64,000 bases of DNA from Falsiroseomonas bella (GTDB taxonomy: Bacteria > Pseudomonadota > Alphaproteobacteria > Acetobacterales > Acetobacteraceae). The stretch's first letter is position 1, and each line of letters opens with the position of its first letter. The notes under the pieces were generated by a model, which worked only from the letters and a program-made list of their open reading frames with translations, searched no databases and was not told where the DNA came from. A program made the position numbers and the translations under genes. This document shows, piece by piece, positions 30,095 to 39,414 of the stretch. The stretch is taken from positions 992,001-1,056,000 of the forward strand of contig NZ_QGNA01000001.1 in NCBI RefSeq assembly GCF_003173615.1, written 5' to 3'.

Positions 30095-30441
30095 GCGCCT
30101 ATTGGCTGACGCCGCTGCTGCTTGTCGGCTCCAACGTGCTGATGACCTTCGCCTGGTATGGCCATCTGAAGGCGCCGTCCTGGCCGATGTGGATGGCGAT
30201 CCTCGTCTCCTGGGGGATCGCCTTCTTCGAATACTGCCTCGCGGTGCCGGCGAACCGCATCGGCTACGGCACCTTCACGGCGCAGCAGCTGAAGGTGATG
30301 CAGGAAGTCATCACGCTGGCTGTCTTCGCGGTGTTCAGCGTGCTCTGGCTCGGCGAGACAATCCGCTGGAATTTCGTCGCCGCCGGGCTCTGCCTGGTGG
30401 CCGCGGTGGTGTTCATCTTCCTGCCGGTCGGGCGTTCCTAG
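30091..30441 (+). CDS. DUF486 (DMT-like) small membrane protein
   Basis: 116 residues, four predicted transmembrane helices. Matches the DUF486 family of four-helix proteins related to the drug/metabolite transporter fold (FAWYGHLK, FEYCLAVPANRIGYGTFTAQQLKVMQEVITL). The ATG overlaps the upstream MFS stop (ATGA). Its TAG stop lies in the 4-base CTAG that also provides the stop of the convergent cyclase gene. Confidence 0.88.
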   Translation: MSAYWLTPLLLVGSNVLMTFAWYGHLKAPSWPMWMAILVSWGIAFFEYCLAVPANRIGYGTFTAQQLKVMQEVITLAVFAVFSVLWLGETIRWNFVAAGLCLVAAVVFIFLPVGRS

Positions 30442-31247
30442 ACCAGCGCCAGCACCCGCCCATGCCCGCCGGTGCCGCCGGCGACCTTGGGCGCGCCGGC
30501 CACCAACGTCGCGCCCGTCGCGGGCAGCGCGCCGAGATTGGCGACGCATTCCAGGCCCCAGCGCCCGCTGCCGAGCCACGCCTTGTGGAAGCCGAAACTG
30601 GTCGAGCCGCCGTGGTCGAGCGAGAGCGTGTCCACCGCGACGGAGGCGACGTTGCGCTCGATCAGCAGCGGCGCGACGTCGGGGCGGAAGCCGGGGAAGC
30701 GCAGCGCATTGCCCGACGCGTTGCGGAAGCCCGGGCCGTTCGCGCGCGCATCCCAGCCGGAATTCAGCGCCACGCAGGCGCCGGCGGGGATGCGGCCATG
30801 CTGGCGCTCCAGCGCGGCGATGTCATCGGGCGTCGCCTGGTAGTCGGGATCGGCTTCCGCCTTCGCGCGCACATCCAGCACCACCAGCGGACAGACCAGG
30901 TTTTCCGCCGGGATGCGGTCCACCGTCGCGCCATCCGCGGCGAAGTGGATCGGCGCATCGAAATGCGTGCCGACATGCTCGTAGTAGGTGAACTTCATCA
31001 CGTTGTAGCCGTCCCGCGCCAGCACCATGGCCTGCTCCATCTCGAAGGCCGGCGTGCCGCCGAAGGTAGGGAAGTCGGGCCGCAAGGTGTGGGTGAGGTC
31101 CACGACGCGGTGCACCGGCGCGCTGCGCACCGCCTGCGCCGCCGCCGGCTGCACCGAGAGCGCCGCCGCCGAAGCGGCCATCGCCGCCAGCACGCCGCGC
31201 CGGCCGAGCGCGCCGGCCACACTCCGCATCACGCATGAATCGCACAT
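30438..31247 (-). CDS. Cyclase/kynurenine-formamidase-like, Tat-exported
   Basis: 269 residues. The core has the metal-dependent cyclase family motif HVGTHFDAPIHF (about residues 90-101) and VDTLSLDHGGSTSFGFHK near the C-terminus. The family includes kynurenine formamidase and isatin hydrolase. The N-terminus carries a twin-arginine signal (GRRGVLAAMAASAAALS, then a AAAQA cleavage region), so the protein is probably periplasmic, unlike cytoplasmic KynB. No tryptophan-catabolism gene is adjacent. Confidence 0.85.
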   Translation of the reverse strand: MCDSCVMRSVAGALGRRGVLAAMAASAAALSVQPAAAQAVRSAPVHRVVDLTHTLRPDFPTFGGTPAFEMEQAMVLARDGYNVMKFTYYEHVGTHFDAPIHFAADGATVDRIPAENLVCPLVVLDVRAKAEADPDYQATPDDIAALERQHGRIPAGACVALNSGWDARANGPGFRNASGNALRFPGFRPDVAPLLIERNVASVAVDTLSLDHGGSTSFGFHKAWLGSGRWGLECVANLGALPATGATLVAGAPKVAGGTGGHGRVLALV

Positions 31248-31340
31248 ATCCCGCCCTCATTTTCAACCCGGCGTCAGGACATTGCACGATGGACGGCGCC
31301 GCGCGCCAGCGCGATCCTGCAGGGTGTCGGGAGGTGCCTC

Positions 31341-32456
31341 ATGCGCATTGGCGTGCCCAAGGAAGTGAAGGTCCACGAATACCGGGTCGGGCTGACTCCC
31401 GGCTCCGTGCGCGAGCTTGTCGCGCATGGCCACGCCGTGCTGGTGCAGTCCGACGCAGGCGCGGCAATCGGCTTCCCCGACGCCGCGTATGAGGCCGCCG
31501 GCGCGACGATCGCGGAGAATGCATCGGACATCTTCGCCACGGCCGAGCTGGTGGTGAAGGTGAAGGAGCCGCAGCCCCACGAATGGGCCATGCTGCGACC
31601 GGGGCAGGTGCTGTTCACCTACCTCCATCTCGCGCCCGACCCCGCGCAGACCCGGGGGCTGATGGAGTCCGGCGCCAGCGCGATCGCCTACGAGACGGTG
31701 ACGGAGGCCGAGGGCGGCCTGCCGCTGCTGCGGCCGATGAGCGAGGTGGCAGGCCGCATGGCGCCGCAGGTCGGCGCCCGCTGCCTGGAGAAGGAGGCCG
31801 GCGGCGCGGGCATCCTGCTCGGCGGCGTGCCGGGCGTGCCGGGGGCGCGTGTCGCGATCATCGGCGGCGGCGTGGTCGGCGCCAATGCGGCGCGCATCGC
31901 GCATGGGATGCGCGCGCAGGTGACCGTACTGGACCGCTCGCCGCGCGCGCTGCACGCGCTGGACGTGGAGTTCAACGGCGCGGTGGACACGCGCTTCGCG
32001 ACGAGGGAGGCGATCGAGGCGACGGTGGCGGAATCCGATCTGGTGATCGGCGCCGTGCTGGTGCCCGGCGCGGCGGCGCCGAAGCTGGTGACGCGAGCGA
32101 TGATCGCCGAGATGCGGCCGGGCAGCGTGGTGGTGGATGTCGCCATCGACCAGGGCGGCTGCTTCGAGACCTCGCGCCCCACCACCCATGCCGATCCGAC
32201 CTATGTCGAGGAAGGCGTGGTGCATTACTGCGTGACGAACATGCCCGGCGCCGTGGCGCGGACCAGCGCGGTGGCGCTCAACAACGCGACCCTGCCCTTC
32301 ACGCTGCAGATCGCCGAGAAGGGCCTGGCGCGTGCCTGCGCGGAGAACCCGCATCTGGCGGCGGGGCTGAACGTGCATGCCGGGCGCATCACGCATCCGG
32401 CAGTGGCGGCGGCGCTCGGCCTCGGGCATACCCCGGTGGAGCGCGCCTTCGCGTAA
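31341..32456 (+). CDS. ald: Alanine dehydrogenase
   Basis: 371 residues. NAD-dependent oxidative deamination of L-alanine to pyruvate and ammonia. Starts [23 protein letters not shown]; Lys and His catalytic regions [10 protein letters not shown] and FTYLHLA are present. The NAD site is [15 protein letters not shown] (about 173-187), and [23 protein letters not shown] is the family signature. A weak hairpin (32457-32478) follows the stop. Divergent from the cyclase gene. Confidence 0.96.
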   Translation: MRIGVPKEVKVHEYRVGLTPGSVRELVAHGHAVLVQSDAGAAIGFPDAAYEAAGATIAENASDIFATAELVVKVKEPQPHEWAMLRPGQVLFTYLHLAPDPAQTRGLMESGASAIAYETVTEAEGGLPLLRPMSEVAGRMAPQVGARCLEKEAGGAGILLGGVPGVPGARVAIIGGGVVGANAARIAHGMRAQVTVLDRSPRALHALDVEFNGAVDTRFATREAIEATVAESDLVIGAVLVPGAAAPKLVTRAMIAEMRPGSVVVDVAIDQGGCFETSRPTTHADPTYVEEGVVHYCVTNMPGAVARTSAVALNNATLPFTLQIAEKGLARACAENPHLAAGLNVHAGRITHPAVAAALGLGHTPVERAFA

Positions 32457-32522
32457 CGAACGGGACGGGAACCGTTCGCCCGGCGCCGCGCTTACCGCTT
32501 CCGCAACAGGGGGACCGCCGCC

Positions 32523-32771
32523 ATGGGCTTCATCTGGACCATCATCATCGGCTTCCTGGCCGGCGTGGTCGCGAAGTTCCTGATGCCGGGCAACCAGCCG
32601 GGCGGCTTCATCGTCACCACGCTGCTCGGCATCGTCGGCGCGGTGGTGGCGACGCTGATCGGCCAGTCCATCGGCTGGTACCAGCCGGGCGACGGCGCGG
32701 GCTTCGTCGGCGCGGTCGTCGGCGCGGTGATCCTGCTGGCGCTGTTCCGCGCCTTCGGTGCGCGGCGCTGA
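32523..32771 (+). CDS. GlsB/YeaQ/YmgE stress-response membrane protein
   Basis: 82 residues, three hydrophobic glycine-rich segments: MGFIWTIIIGFLAGVVAKFL, the PGGFIVTTLLGIVGAVVATLIG helix, and GAVVGAVILLALFRAF. This is the transglycosylase-associated (Gly-zipper) family of small membrane proteins induced by stress; biochemical role unknown. Well-placed GGGGGA-type ribosome site. Short gap to the convergent gshB. Confidence 0.9.
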   Translation: MGFIWTIIIGFLAGVVAKFLMPGNQPGGFIVTTLLGIVGAVVATLIGQSIGWYQPGDGAGFVGAVVGAVILLALFRAFGARR

Positions 32772-32784
32772 GCGCCGCGCTTGC

Positions 32785-33729
32785 CTACCGCTTCGCCTCG
32801 ATCGCGTCCCAGATCGCCTTCTCGAGGTGGACGCCGTCGAAGCGCGCGATCTCCTGCAGGCCGGTCGGCGACGTCACGTTGATCTCGGTGAGGTAGCCGC
32901 CGATCACGTCGATGCCGACGAAGATCATGCCGCGCTTCTTCAGTTCGGGCCCGATGGCCGCGCAGATCTCGCGCTCGCGGTCGGTCAGCGTGGTGGGTTC
33001 CGGCCGGCCGCCGACATGCATGTTGGACCGCGCCTCGCCCGCCGCGGGCACGCGGTTGATCGCGCCCATCGCCTCCCCGTCCACCAGGATGATGCGCTTG
33101 TCGCCCTTGCGCACATCGGGGACGTAGCGCTGGATGACCAGCGGCTCGCGCGAGCGTTCGGTGAACATCTCGAGCAGCGCGTTCAGGTTGGAATCGTCCG
33201 GCTTCACATGGAACACGCCGGCGCCGCCATTGCCGAACAGCGGCTTCAGGATCAGGTCGCCGTGCTTCTCCCGGAACTTGCGGATCTGCCGCATGTCGGC
33301 GGTGATCAGCGTCTCCGGCATCAGGTCGGGGAAATGCGTGACGAACAGCTTCTCGGGCGCGTTGCGCACGCTGGCCGGATCGTTCACCACCAGTGTCTTC
33401 GGGTGGATGTGCTCCAGGATGTGCGTGGCGGTGATGTAGCCCATGTCGAAGGGCGGATCCTGGCGCATCAGCACCACGTCCACCTGGCCGAGGTCGAGTT
33501 CCTCCGCCGGGCCGAGGGTGAAGTGGTCGCCCTTCTTGCGCCGCACCTCGATCGGGTTGGCCTGGGCAATCACGCGGCCGCCGAGCAGCGACAGGTCGCG
33601 CACATGGTAGTGCCACAGCGCATGCCCGCGCGCCTGGGCTTCCAGCATCAGGGCGAAGGTGCTGTCGGCGTCGATGTTGATCGAGGCGATCGGGTCCATC
33701 TGGACGGCGACGCGAAGCGACTTGGCCAT
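32785..33729 (-). CDS. gshB: Glutathione synthetase
   Basis: 314 residues from the ATG at 33729 ([23 protein letters not shown]); a longer upstream start is possible but lacks homologous sequence. ATP-grasp ligase that joins gamma-glutamylcysteine and glycine. Seen: [34 protein letters not shown] (ATP-grasp loop), and [17 protein letters not shown] at the C-terminus. The gene is monocistronic and divergent from aroE. Confidence 0.95.
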   Translation of the reverse strand: MAKSLRVAVQMDPIASINIDADSTFALMLEAQARGHALWHYHVRDLSLLGGRVIAQANPIEVRRKKGDHFTLGPAEELDLGQVDVVLMRQDPPFDMGYITATHILEHIHPKTLVVNDPASVRNAPEKLFVTHFPDLMPETLITADMRQIRKFREKHGDLILKPLFGNGGAGVFHVKPDDSNLNALLEMFTERSREPLVIQRYVPDVRKGDKRIILVDGEAMGAINRVPAAGEARSNMHVGGRPEPTTLTDREREICAAIGPELKKRGMIFVGIDVIGGYLTEINVTSPTGLQEIARFDGVHLEKAIWDAIEAKR

Positions 33730-33839
33730 GGTCGGAATACTCCCGCAGTCGGTCGCCTTCCTCTGGCACCGCCGTCGCGGGCTGGAAAGGGGGACGGGCG
33801 GCATTGACCCGGCGCGGCCGGCGCGGTCACTTCGCCGCC

Positions 33840-34673
33840 ATGCGCACGCTCACGGGCAAATCCCGGATGGCCGGCATCCTGGGCTGGCCCGTCTCCCATT
33901 CCCGCTCGCCGCGGCTGCACGGCTTCTGGCTGGCCCGCCACGGCATCGACGGGGCCTATGTGCCGCTGCCGGTGCGGCCGGAGGATTTCGAACGCGCCGT
34001 GCGGGGGCTGGTGGCGCTGGGCTTTGCGGGGGCGAACGTCACCATCCCGCACAAGGAAGCCGCCTTCGCGCTGTGCGACGAGGTCTCGGAGGTCGCGCGC
34101 CGGGCGGGGTCGGTGAACACGCTGGTCTTCCGGGAGGGGCGCATCCACGGCACCAGCACGGACGGCTTCGGCTTCCTGGAAAGCGTGAAGGAGCAGGCGC
34201 CGGGCTGGCGGGCCGCGGACGGGCCGGCGGTGATCCTCGGCGCCGGCGGGGCGGTGCGGGCGGTGGCGGCGGCGCTGCTCGATGCCGGCTGCCCGCGGCT
34301 GACCCTGGTGAACCGAACCCCCGCCCGCGCCGAGGCCATCGCGCGCGACCTGTCCGGCCCGGTGGAGGTGGCGACCACGCCCCCGCTGGACGGCGCGGCG
34401 CTGCTGGCCAATGGCACCTCGCTTGGCATGACCGGCGAGCCGCCACTGGAGATCGACCTCTCCCCCCTGCCGCCCGGCGCGGTGGTAGCGGACATGGTCT
34501 ATGTGCCGCTGGAGACGCCCCTGCTGGCGCAGGCGCGGGCGCGCGGGCTGCGCGCGGTGGATGGGCTCGGCATGCTGCTGCACCAGGCGCGGCCGGGCTT
34601 CGAGGCCTGGTTCGGCGTGGTGCCGCAGGTGGATGCGGAACTGCGGGACTACGTGTTCCAAGACCTTCGATGA
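33840..34673 (+). CDS. aroE: Shikimate dehydrogenase
   Basis: 277 residues. Reduces 3-dehydroshikimate with NADPH. Start chosen at 33840; an alternative 12 codons upstream is less likely. Substrate motif [16 protein letters not shown] and catalytic lysine in [11 protein letters not shown] are present, and the NADP site is [17 protein letters not shown] with NRTPARAE. The stop overlaps the coaE start (ATGA). Confidence 0.95.
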   Translation: MRTLTGKSRMAGILGWPVSHSRSPRLHGFWLARHGIDGAYVPLPVRPEDFERAVRGLVALGFAGANVTIPHKEAAFALCDEVSEVARRAGSVNTLVFREGRIHGTSTDGFGFLESVKEQAPGWRAADGPAVILGAGGAVRAVAAALLDAGCPRLTLVNRTPARAEAIARDLSGPVEVATTPPLDGAALLANGTSLGMTGEPPLEIDLSPLPPGAVVADMVYVPLETPLLAQARARGLRAVDGLGMLLHQARPGFEAWFGVVPQVDAELRDYVFQDLR

Positions 34674-35257
34674 TCGTCCTGGGCCTCACCGGCAGCATCG
34701 GCATGGGCAAGTCCACGGCCGCCAACACCTTCCGCCGCCTGCGCATCCCGGTCTTCGACGCGGACGCCGCGGTGCACCGGCTGCAGGGCCGGGGCGGCGC
34801 CGCCGTGCGCCCGATCGAGTCCGCCTTCCCCGGCACCACCCGGAATGGTCGCGTGGACCGGGAAGCGCTGCGCGCCCGGGTGCTGGGCGACCCGGCGGCG
34901 CTGACAAAGCTGGAGCGGATCGTCCATCCCCTCGTGCGCCGCGCCGAGTTGTCCTTCCTGGCCGCGGCGCGCCGGCGCGGCGAGCCGATCGCCGTTCTCG
35001 ACATCCCGCTGCTGCTGGAGACCGGCGGGCGGCGGCATGTGGACCAGGTGATCGTCGTCTCCGCCCCCGCCGCCGTGCAGCGCGCCCGCGTGCTGGCCCG
35101 AAGCGGCATGACCGAGGACCGGCTGAAGGCGATCCTCGCCCGCCAGATGCCCGATGCGCTGAAGCGCAGGAAGGCCGACCACGTCGTCCGAACCGGCTTG
35201 TCTCGCCACGCCGCCCAGCGGCATATCCGCCGGATCGTGCGGGAGCTTCGCCCTTGA
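34670..35257 (+). CDS. coaE: Dephospho-CoA kinase
   Basis: 195 residues, the last step of coenzyme A synthesis. P-loop GSIGMGKST at residues 8-16, then VFDADAAVHRL, the LERIVHPLVR block and DIPLLLETGG. Coupled to aroE by a 4-bp overlap and followed by dnaQ after 150 bp that contain a repeat. The aroE-coaE-dnaQ order is conserved in alphaproteobacteria. Confidence 0.95.
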   Translation: MIVLGLTGSIGMGKSTAANTFRRLRIPVFDADAAVHRLQGRGGAAVRPIESAFPGTTRNGRVDREALRARVLGDPAALTKLERIVHPLVRRAELSFLAAARRRGEPIAVLDIPLLLETGGRRHVDQVIVVSAPAAVQRARVLARSGMTEDRLKAILARQMPDALKRRKADHVVRTGLSRHAAQRHIRRIVRELRP

Positions 35258-35269
35258 ACACCAGGACAG

Positions 35270-35400
35270 GTCGAAAGCTGGCGGCCCGCGCAGCGGGCCG
35301 AGCGCCCGAATGGGCGCCGCGGCAAGTGCCGCGAAGCCAAGCGCGCGGAGCGCGCGCGTCACGCCGAAGGCGTGCCTGCGGCACGACGCGTCTGAGGGCA
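35270..35400 (+). repeat. Multi-hairpin repeat, copy C
   Basis: It fills most of the 150-bp gap between coaE and dnaQ. It runs GGCCCGCG stem, GCGCCC-GAAT-GGGCGC (35302-35317), CGCGGC-AAGT-GCCGCG (35318-35333), GCCAAGCGCGCGGAGCGCGCGCG, CACGCCGAAGGCGTG, then the TCTGAGGGC box. The arms differ from the other copies but remain paired. The dnaQ start follows within 10 bp, so the element lies in its leader. Confidence 0.87.
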
Positions 35401-35407
35401 CCATAAA

Positions 35408-36124
35408 ATGCGCCAAGTCGTTCTCGACACCGAGACCACCGGCCTCGAACCGGGCGCGGGCGACCGCGTCATCGAGGTCGCGGCGATCGAGCTCTACAAC
35501 TTCATGCCGACCGGCCAGACCTTCCATGTGCTGATCGACCCCGAGCGCGACATCCCCGAGGACGCCACCCGCATCCACGGCTTCACGATCGAGATGCTGC
35601 GCGGCAAGCCGATCTTCGCCGGCATCGCGCATGAGCTGATCGCCTTCCTGCGGGATTCCGAGATCATCGCGCACAACGCGCCCTTCGATTTCGGCTTCCT
35701 CGACGCGGAATTCGCGCGCTGCGGCCACCCGAAGCTCGACCGCGCGCGCATGGTGGACAGCCTGGAAATCGCCAAGCGGCGCTATCCCGGCATGCCCAAC
35801 AGCCTGGACGCGCTGTGCCGGCGGCTCGGCGTGGATAACTCGATGCGAACCAGCCACAACGCGCTGCTGGACGTGAAGCTGCTGGCCGAGGTTTTCCTGC
35901 AGCTCATGGGCGGCAAGCAGCCGGGGCTGGACCTGGCCGCCACGCCCGCCCGCCGCGCCGGTCCCGACCTGATCCTGGAAGATGCTCCCGCCGCCCGGAC
36001 GCCCCGCCCCATCGTCCCGACCGAGGCCGAGCTCGCCACTCACCTGGCCTTCGTGGAAAAGAAACTAAAGGAGCCGCTGTGGCTTCAGCCGCCCTTCGCG
36101 CCAGCCGCGCCCGAGCCGGGCTGA
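35408..36124 (+). CDS. dnaQ: DNA polymerase III subunit epsilon (proofreading exonuclease)
   Basis: 238 residues. DEDDh 3'-5' exonuclease. ExoI DTETTGLEP starts at residue 7, ExoII HNAPFDFGFLDAEF near 96, and ExoIII HNALLDVKLLAEVF with the catalytic histidine near 155. The C-terminal ~50 residues contain the polymerase-binding tail. Its leader is made by repeat copy C. Confidence 0.96.
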   Translation: MRQVVLDTETTGLEPGAGDRVIEVAAIELYNFMPTGQTFHVLIDPERDIPEDATRIHGFTIEMLRGKPIFAGIAHELIAFLRDSEIIAHNAPFDFGFLDAEFARCGHPKLDRARMVDSLEIAKRRYPGMPNSLDALCRRLGVDNSMRTSHNALLDVKLLAEVFLQLMGGKQPGLDLAATPARRAGPDLILEDAPAARTPRPIVPTEAELATHLAFVEKKLKEPLWLQPPFAPAAPEPG

Positions 36125-36167
36125 CGGGGCCCTCCCCGAAGGCGCGCAAAACCCCTAACTAGGGCGG

Positions 36168-36953
36168 ATGCTCAAAACCCGCCCCAACGGGACGCCGCGC
36201 GTCGCGCTCTTCGTCACCTGCCTGGTGGACCTCTACCGCCCGACCGTCGGCTTCGCCGCGATCCGGCTGCTGGAAGAGGCCGGCTGCCAGGTGGAGGTGC
36301 CGGAGACGCAGACCTGCTGCGGCCAGCCCGCCTACAATTCCGGCGACCGCATGACGGCGAAGGACCTGGCGCGCAACGTCATCGACGCCTTCCTGCCCTT
36401 CGACTACGTGGTGGCACCCTCCGGCTCCTGCGCGGGGATGATCAGCCACCACTACCCCGCGCTCTTCGCCGAGGACGACCCGCAGTATCGCGGCAAGGCG
36501 GAGGCACTGGGCGCCAAGACCTTCGAGCTGGTGTCCTTCCTGACCGACGTGCTGGGCGTGGAAGGGGTGAAGGCGCGCTACGACGGCATCGTCGCCTACC
36601 ACGATTCCTGCTCGGGCCTGCGGGAGCTCGGCGTGCGGGAGCAGCCCCGAAAACTGCTCGGCACGGTGGAGGGGCTGGCGCTGAAGGAGCTGGCGGATCG
36701 CGACGTGTGCTGCGGCTTCGGCGGCACCTTCTGCGTGAAGTATCCCGACATCTCGACGCGCATGGTCTCCGACAAGGTGCGCAACATCCGCGAGACGGGC
36801 GCGGACACGCTGCTGGCCGGCGACCTGGGCTGCCTGCTGAACATGGCGGGGCGGCTGAAGCGCGAAGGCGCGCCGGTGAAGGTGCGCCATGTGGCGGAGG
36901 TGCTGGCCGACATGACGCAGGCCACCGCGCCGATCGGCGAGACGAAGGCCTGA
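36168..36953 (+). CDS. lutA: L-lactate oxidation protein LutA-type (Fe-S)
   Basis: 261 residues. One of three proteins that oxidise L-lactate to pyruvate. Two cysteine-rich CCG domains: TCCGQPAYNSGD near residue 49 and CCGFGGTFCVKYPDIS near 181, the heterodisulfide-reductase-like pattern of LutA/YkgE. No signal peptide. lutB begins 11 bp downstream. Assignment as lactate rather than another hydroxy acid rests on the lutABC order. Confidence 0.93.
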   Translation: MLKTRPNGTPRVALFVTCLVDLYRPTVGFAAIRLLEEAGCQVEVPETQTCCGQPAYNSGDRMTAKDLARNVIDAFLPFDYVVAPSGSCAGMISHHYPALFAEDDPQYRGKAEALGAKTFELVSFLTDVLGVEGVKARYDGIVAYHDSCSGLRELGVREQPRKLLGTVEGLALKELADRDVCCGFGGTFCVKYPDISTRMVSDKVRNIRETGADTLLAGDLGCLLNMAGRLKREGAPVKVRHVAEVLADMTQATAPIGETKA

Positions 36954-36964
36954 GGGGAAGCGCG

Positions 36965-38395
36965 ATGGTCCAGGTCACTTCCCCCGCCTTCAAGCAGAAC
37001 GCCGCGCGGGCGCTCGCCGATCCCGGGCTGCAGAAGGCGCTCGGCAAGGCGAAGGGCGCCTTCCTGCAGCGCCGCGCGGATGCGGTGGAGCGCCTGCCGG
37101 AATTCGAGCGGCTGCGCGACATCGGGCGCGACATCAAGAACCACACGCTGGCGAACCTCGACTTCTACCTGGAAACCTTCGCGGCGAATGTCGAGCGCGC
37201 GGGCGGCAAGGTGCACTGGTGCTCGACGGCCGAGGATGCGCGCAACGCGGTGCTGGAGATCTGCCGCAAGGCGGGCGCCAAGACCGTCACCAAGGGCAAG
37301 TCCATGATCTCGGAGGAGATGGCGCTCAACGACCATCTCGAGGCGCATGGCATCGTGCCGGTGGAGACTGATCTCGGCGAGTACATCATCCAGCTTCGCC
37401 AGGAACACCCGAGCCACATCATCGCCCCCGCCTTCCACCTGAACCGGGAGGATTGGGAGGCGGATTTCCGCCGCATGCACACCGACCTGCCGGCGGACCG
37501 CGTGTTCAACGAGCGCCGCGACATCCTGGCCGAAGCCCGCACCAAGCTGCGCCAGAAATTTCTGGCCGCGGATGTCGGCATCACGGGCGCGAATTTCCTC
37601 ATCGCGGAGACGGGGTCGTCCGTCATCGTCACCAACGAGGGCAATGGCGACCTGACGCAGACGCTGCCGCGCGTGCACATCGCGCTCGCCAGCATCGAGA
37701 AGGTCGTGCCGACGCTGGAGGATGCGACGAGCCTGCTGCGGCTGCTGGCGCGCAGCGCGACGGGCCAGGATTTCTCCGTCTACACCACCTTCTCCACCGG
37801 CGTGCGGCGCGAGGGCGACCTGGACGGGCCGGAGGAATACCACGTCATCCTGCTGGACAACGGCCGGTCCAACATGGTCGGCACGGAGTTCCAGGAGATG
37901 CTGCGCTGCATCCGCTGCGCGGCCTGCATGAACCACTGCCCGGTCTACGGCGTGACCGGCGGCCATGCCTATGGCTGGGTCTATCCGGGCCCGATGGGCA
38001 GCGTGCTGACGCCGACGCTCGTCGGCGTGGACAAGGCCGGGCACCTGCCCAATGCCAGCACCTTCTGCGGCCGGTGCGAGAGCGTCTGCCCGGTGAAGAT
38101 CCCGCTGCCCAAGCTGATGCGCCACTGGCGCGAACGCGAGTTCGAGCGCCACCTGACGCCGGCGACGGCGCGCAGCAACCTCGCCCTCTGGGCCTGGTTC
38201 GCGAAGCGGCCGGCGCTGTATCGCGCGGCGACGCGCGCCGCGATCGGCACGCTGGGGCTGCTCGCACGCGGCAAGGGCGCGTTCAAGGCGATGCCGCTCG
38301 CCGGCGGCTGGACCAAGGGGCGCGACCTGCCGGCGCCGGAACCCGGCGGCACCTTCATGGCGCGCTACGCCAAGGCGCGGAGGAACGGGCGATAG
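36965..38395 (+). CDS. lutB: L-lactate oxidation iron-sulfur protein LutB-type
   Basis: 476 residues. An N-terminal LUD-like domain (to about residue 300, with GSSVIVTNEGNGDLTQTLPR) is followed by two ferredoxin clusters, CIRCAACMNHCPVYG (about 314) and CGRCESVCPVKIPLP (about 367), each binding [4Fe-4S]. The C-terminal extension is LutB-specific. The ATG at 36965 follows a GGGGAAG site; longer frames upstream are antisense noise. Confidence 0.93.
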   Translation: MVQVTSPAFKQNAARALADPGLQKALGKAKGAFLQRRADAVERLPEFERLRDIGRDIKNHTLANLDFYLETFAANVERAGGKVHWCSTAEDARNAVLEICRKAGAKTVTKGKSMISEEMALNDHLEAHGIVPVETDLGEYIIQLRQEHPSHIIAPAFHLNREDWEADFRRMHTDLPADRVFNERRDILAEARTKLRQKFLAADVGITGANFLIAETGSSVIVTNEGNGDLTQTLPRVHIALASIEKVVPTLEDATSLLRLLARSATGQDFSVYTTFSTGVRREGDLDGPEEYHVILLDNGRSNMVGTEFQEMLRCIRCAACMNHCPVYGVTGGHAYGWVYPGPMGSVLTPTLVGVDKAGHLPNASTFCGRCESVCPVKIPLPKLMRHWREREFERHLTPATARSNLALWAWFAKRPALYRAATRAAIGTLGLLARGKGAFKAMPLAGGWTKGRDLPAPEPGGTFMARYAKARRNGR

Positions 38396-38413
38396 CACGG
38401 TGGAGACAGGCTG

Positions 38414-38686
38414 ATGCTGCTGCGAGCACAGGGAGTTGGGCGTGTCGTGAAGCGACACAGTCACGACTTTGAAGATGTGCGCTTTTCGATAGAAGGCAAT
38501 GCGGCCTCAATCGTAGCAAAAGCAGAGGGACGCCTCAGTGACCTTTCACTTGGCGGCAATCAGCAAGTCGAGATCTGTTTCTCGCTCGAGGACTTGCGCG
38601 AACTCGTCAAGGTCGCCTCTCTGCATGCCGAGCTTCGAGACGAGATAATCCTCGCGATGGCACGCGGTATCGAAGGCAAGGTGTAA
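38414..38686 (+). CDS. Unknown small protein inside the lut operon
   Basis: 90 residues, not recognised. It lies between lutB and lutC, 18 bp after one and 1 bp before the other, so it is co-transcribed. Its DNA is visibly less GC-rich than its neighbours and uses third-position A/T codons, unlike the operon, suggesting later acquisition. The predicted protein is soluble, acidic, and contains CFSLEDLRELVKVASLHAELRDE, a likely amphipathic helix. No known lut component is of this kind; it may be an accessory factor or a passenger. Confidence 0.6.
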   Translation: MLLRAQGVGRVVKRHSHDFEDVRFSIEGNAASIVAKAEGRLSDLSLGGNQQVEICFSLEDLRELVKVASLHAELRDEIILAMARGIEGKV

Positions 38687-38687
38687 G

Positions 38688-39395
38688 ATGTCACGAGAGG
38701 CCATCCTCGGCGCCATCCGGCGCGGCCTGAAGCGCGGGCCCCTTCCCGCCGACCAGGCCGCGATGCTGAACGGACGCCTCGCCAGCCATCCGCGCCACCT
38801 GATTCCCGCCCGCAGCCGCGTGCCGCGCGCGGAGCAGATCGCGCTGTTCGTCCGCAACGTCGAGAAGGAGTTCGGCACGGTCGAGCGCATCCCCGACCTC
38901 GCCGCCGTGCCCGCCGCGATCACCGACTACCTGGCGGCCCAGAACCTGCCCGCACGCATCGTCATGGCGCCGCATCCCGAGCTGGAAGGGATCGACTGGT
39001 CCAGCCGCCCGATGCTCGAGCGCGAAGCGCGTCGCGCGCAGGATGGCGACCAGGTCTCGCTGCAGCATGCCTGGGCCGGCGTGGCGGAGACGGGCACGCT
39101 GTTCTTCCCCTCCGACCCCGTGCGCCCCGCCACGCTGAACCTGCTGCCGGACACGGAGATCGTGCTGCTGCGCGCCAGCGCGATCGTCGGCGCGTACGAG
39201 GAAGCCTGGGACCGGCTGCGCGCGGAGCGGAAGGACACGCTGACCGGCGGCTGGATGCCGCGCAACCTGATGCTCGTCACCGGCCCCAGCCGCTCCGCCG
39301 ACATCGAGCAGACGCTGGAGCTCGGCGCGCATGGCCCGCGCCGGCTGCATGTGCTGCTCGTCGAGGACGAGCCGGCCGCGCAGCCGGGCGGCTGA
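38688..39395 (+). CDS. lutC: LUD-domain lactate oxidation protein LutC-type
   Basis: 235 residues. The LUD domain is recognised by the VSLQHAWAGVAETGTLFFPS segment and the C-terminal TGPSRSADIEQTLELGAHGPRRLHVLLVED, typical of LutC/YkgG. Probably forms a complex with LutA and LutB. It begins right after the inserted small gene and ends 19 bp before the Smr gene. Confidence 0.92.
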   Translation: MSREAILGAIRRGLKRGPLPADQAAMLNGRLASHPRHLIPARSRVPRAEQIALFVRNVEKEFGTVERIPDLAAVPAAITDYLAAQNLPARIVMAPHPELEGIDWSSRPMLEREARRAQDGDQVSLQHAWAGVAETGTLFFPSDPVRPATLNLLPDTEIVLLRASAIVGAYEEAWDRLRAERKDTLTGGWMPRNLMLVTGPSRSADIEQTLELGAHGPRRLHVLLVEDEPAAQPGG

Positions 39396-39414
39396 GGGAC
39401 CAAGCGGCTACGCC

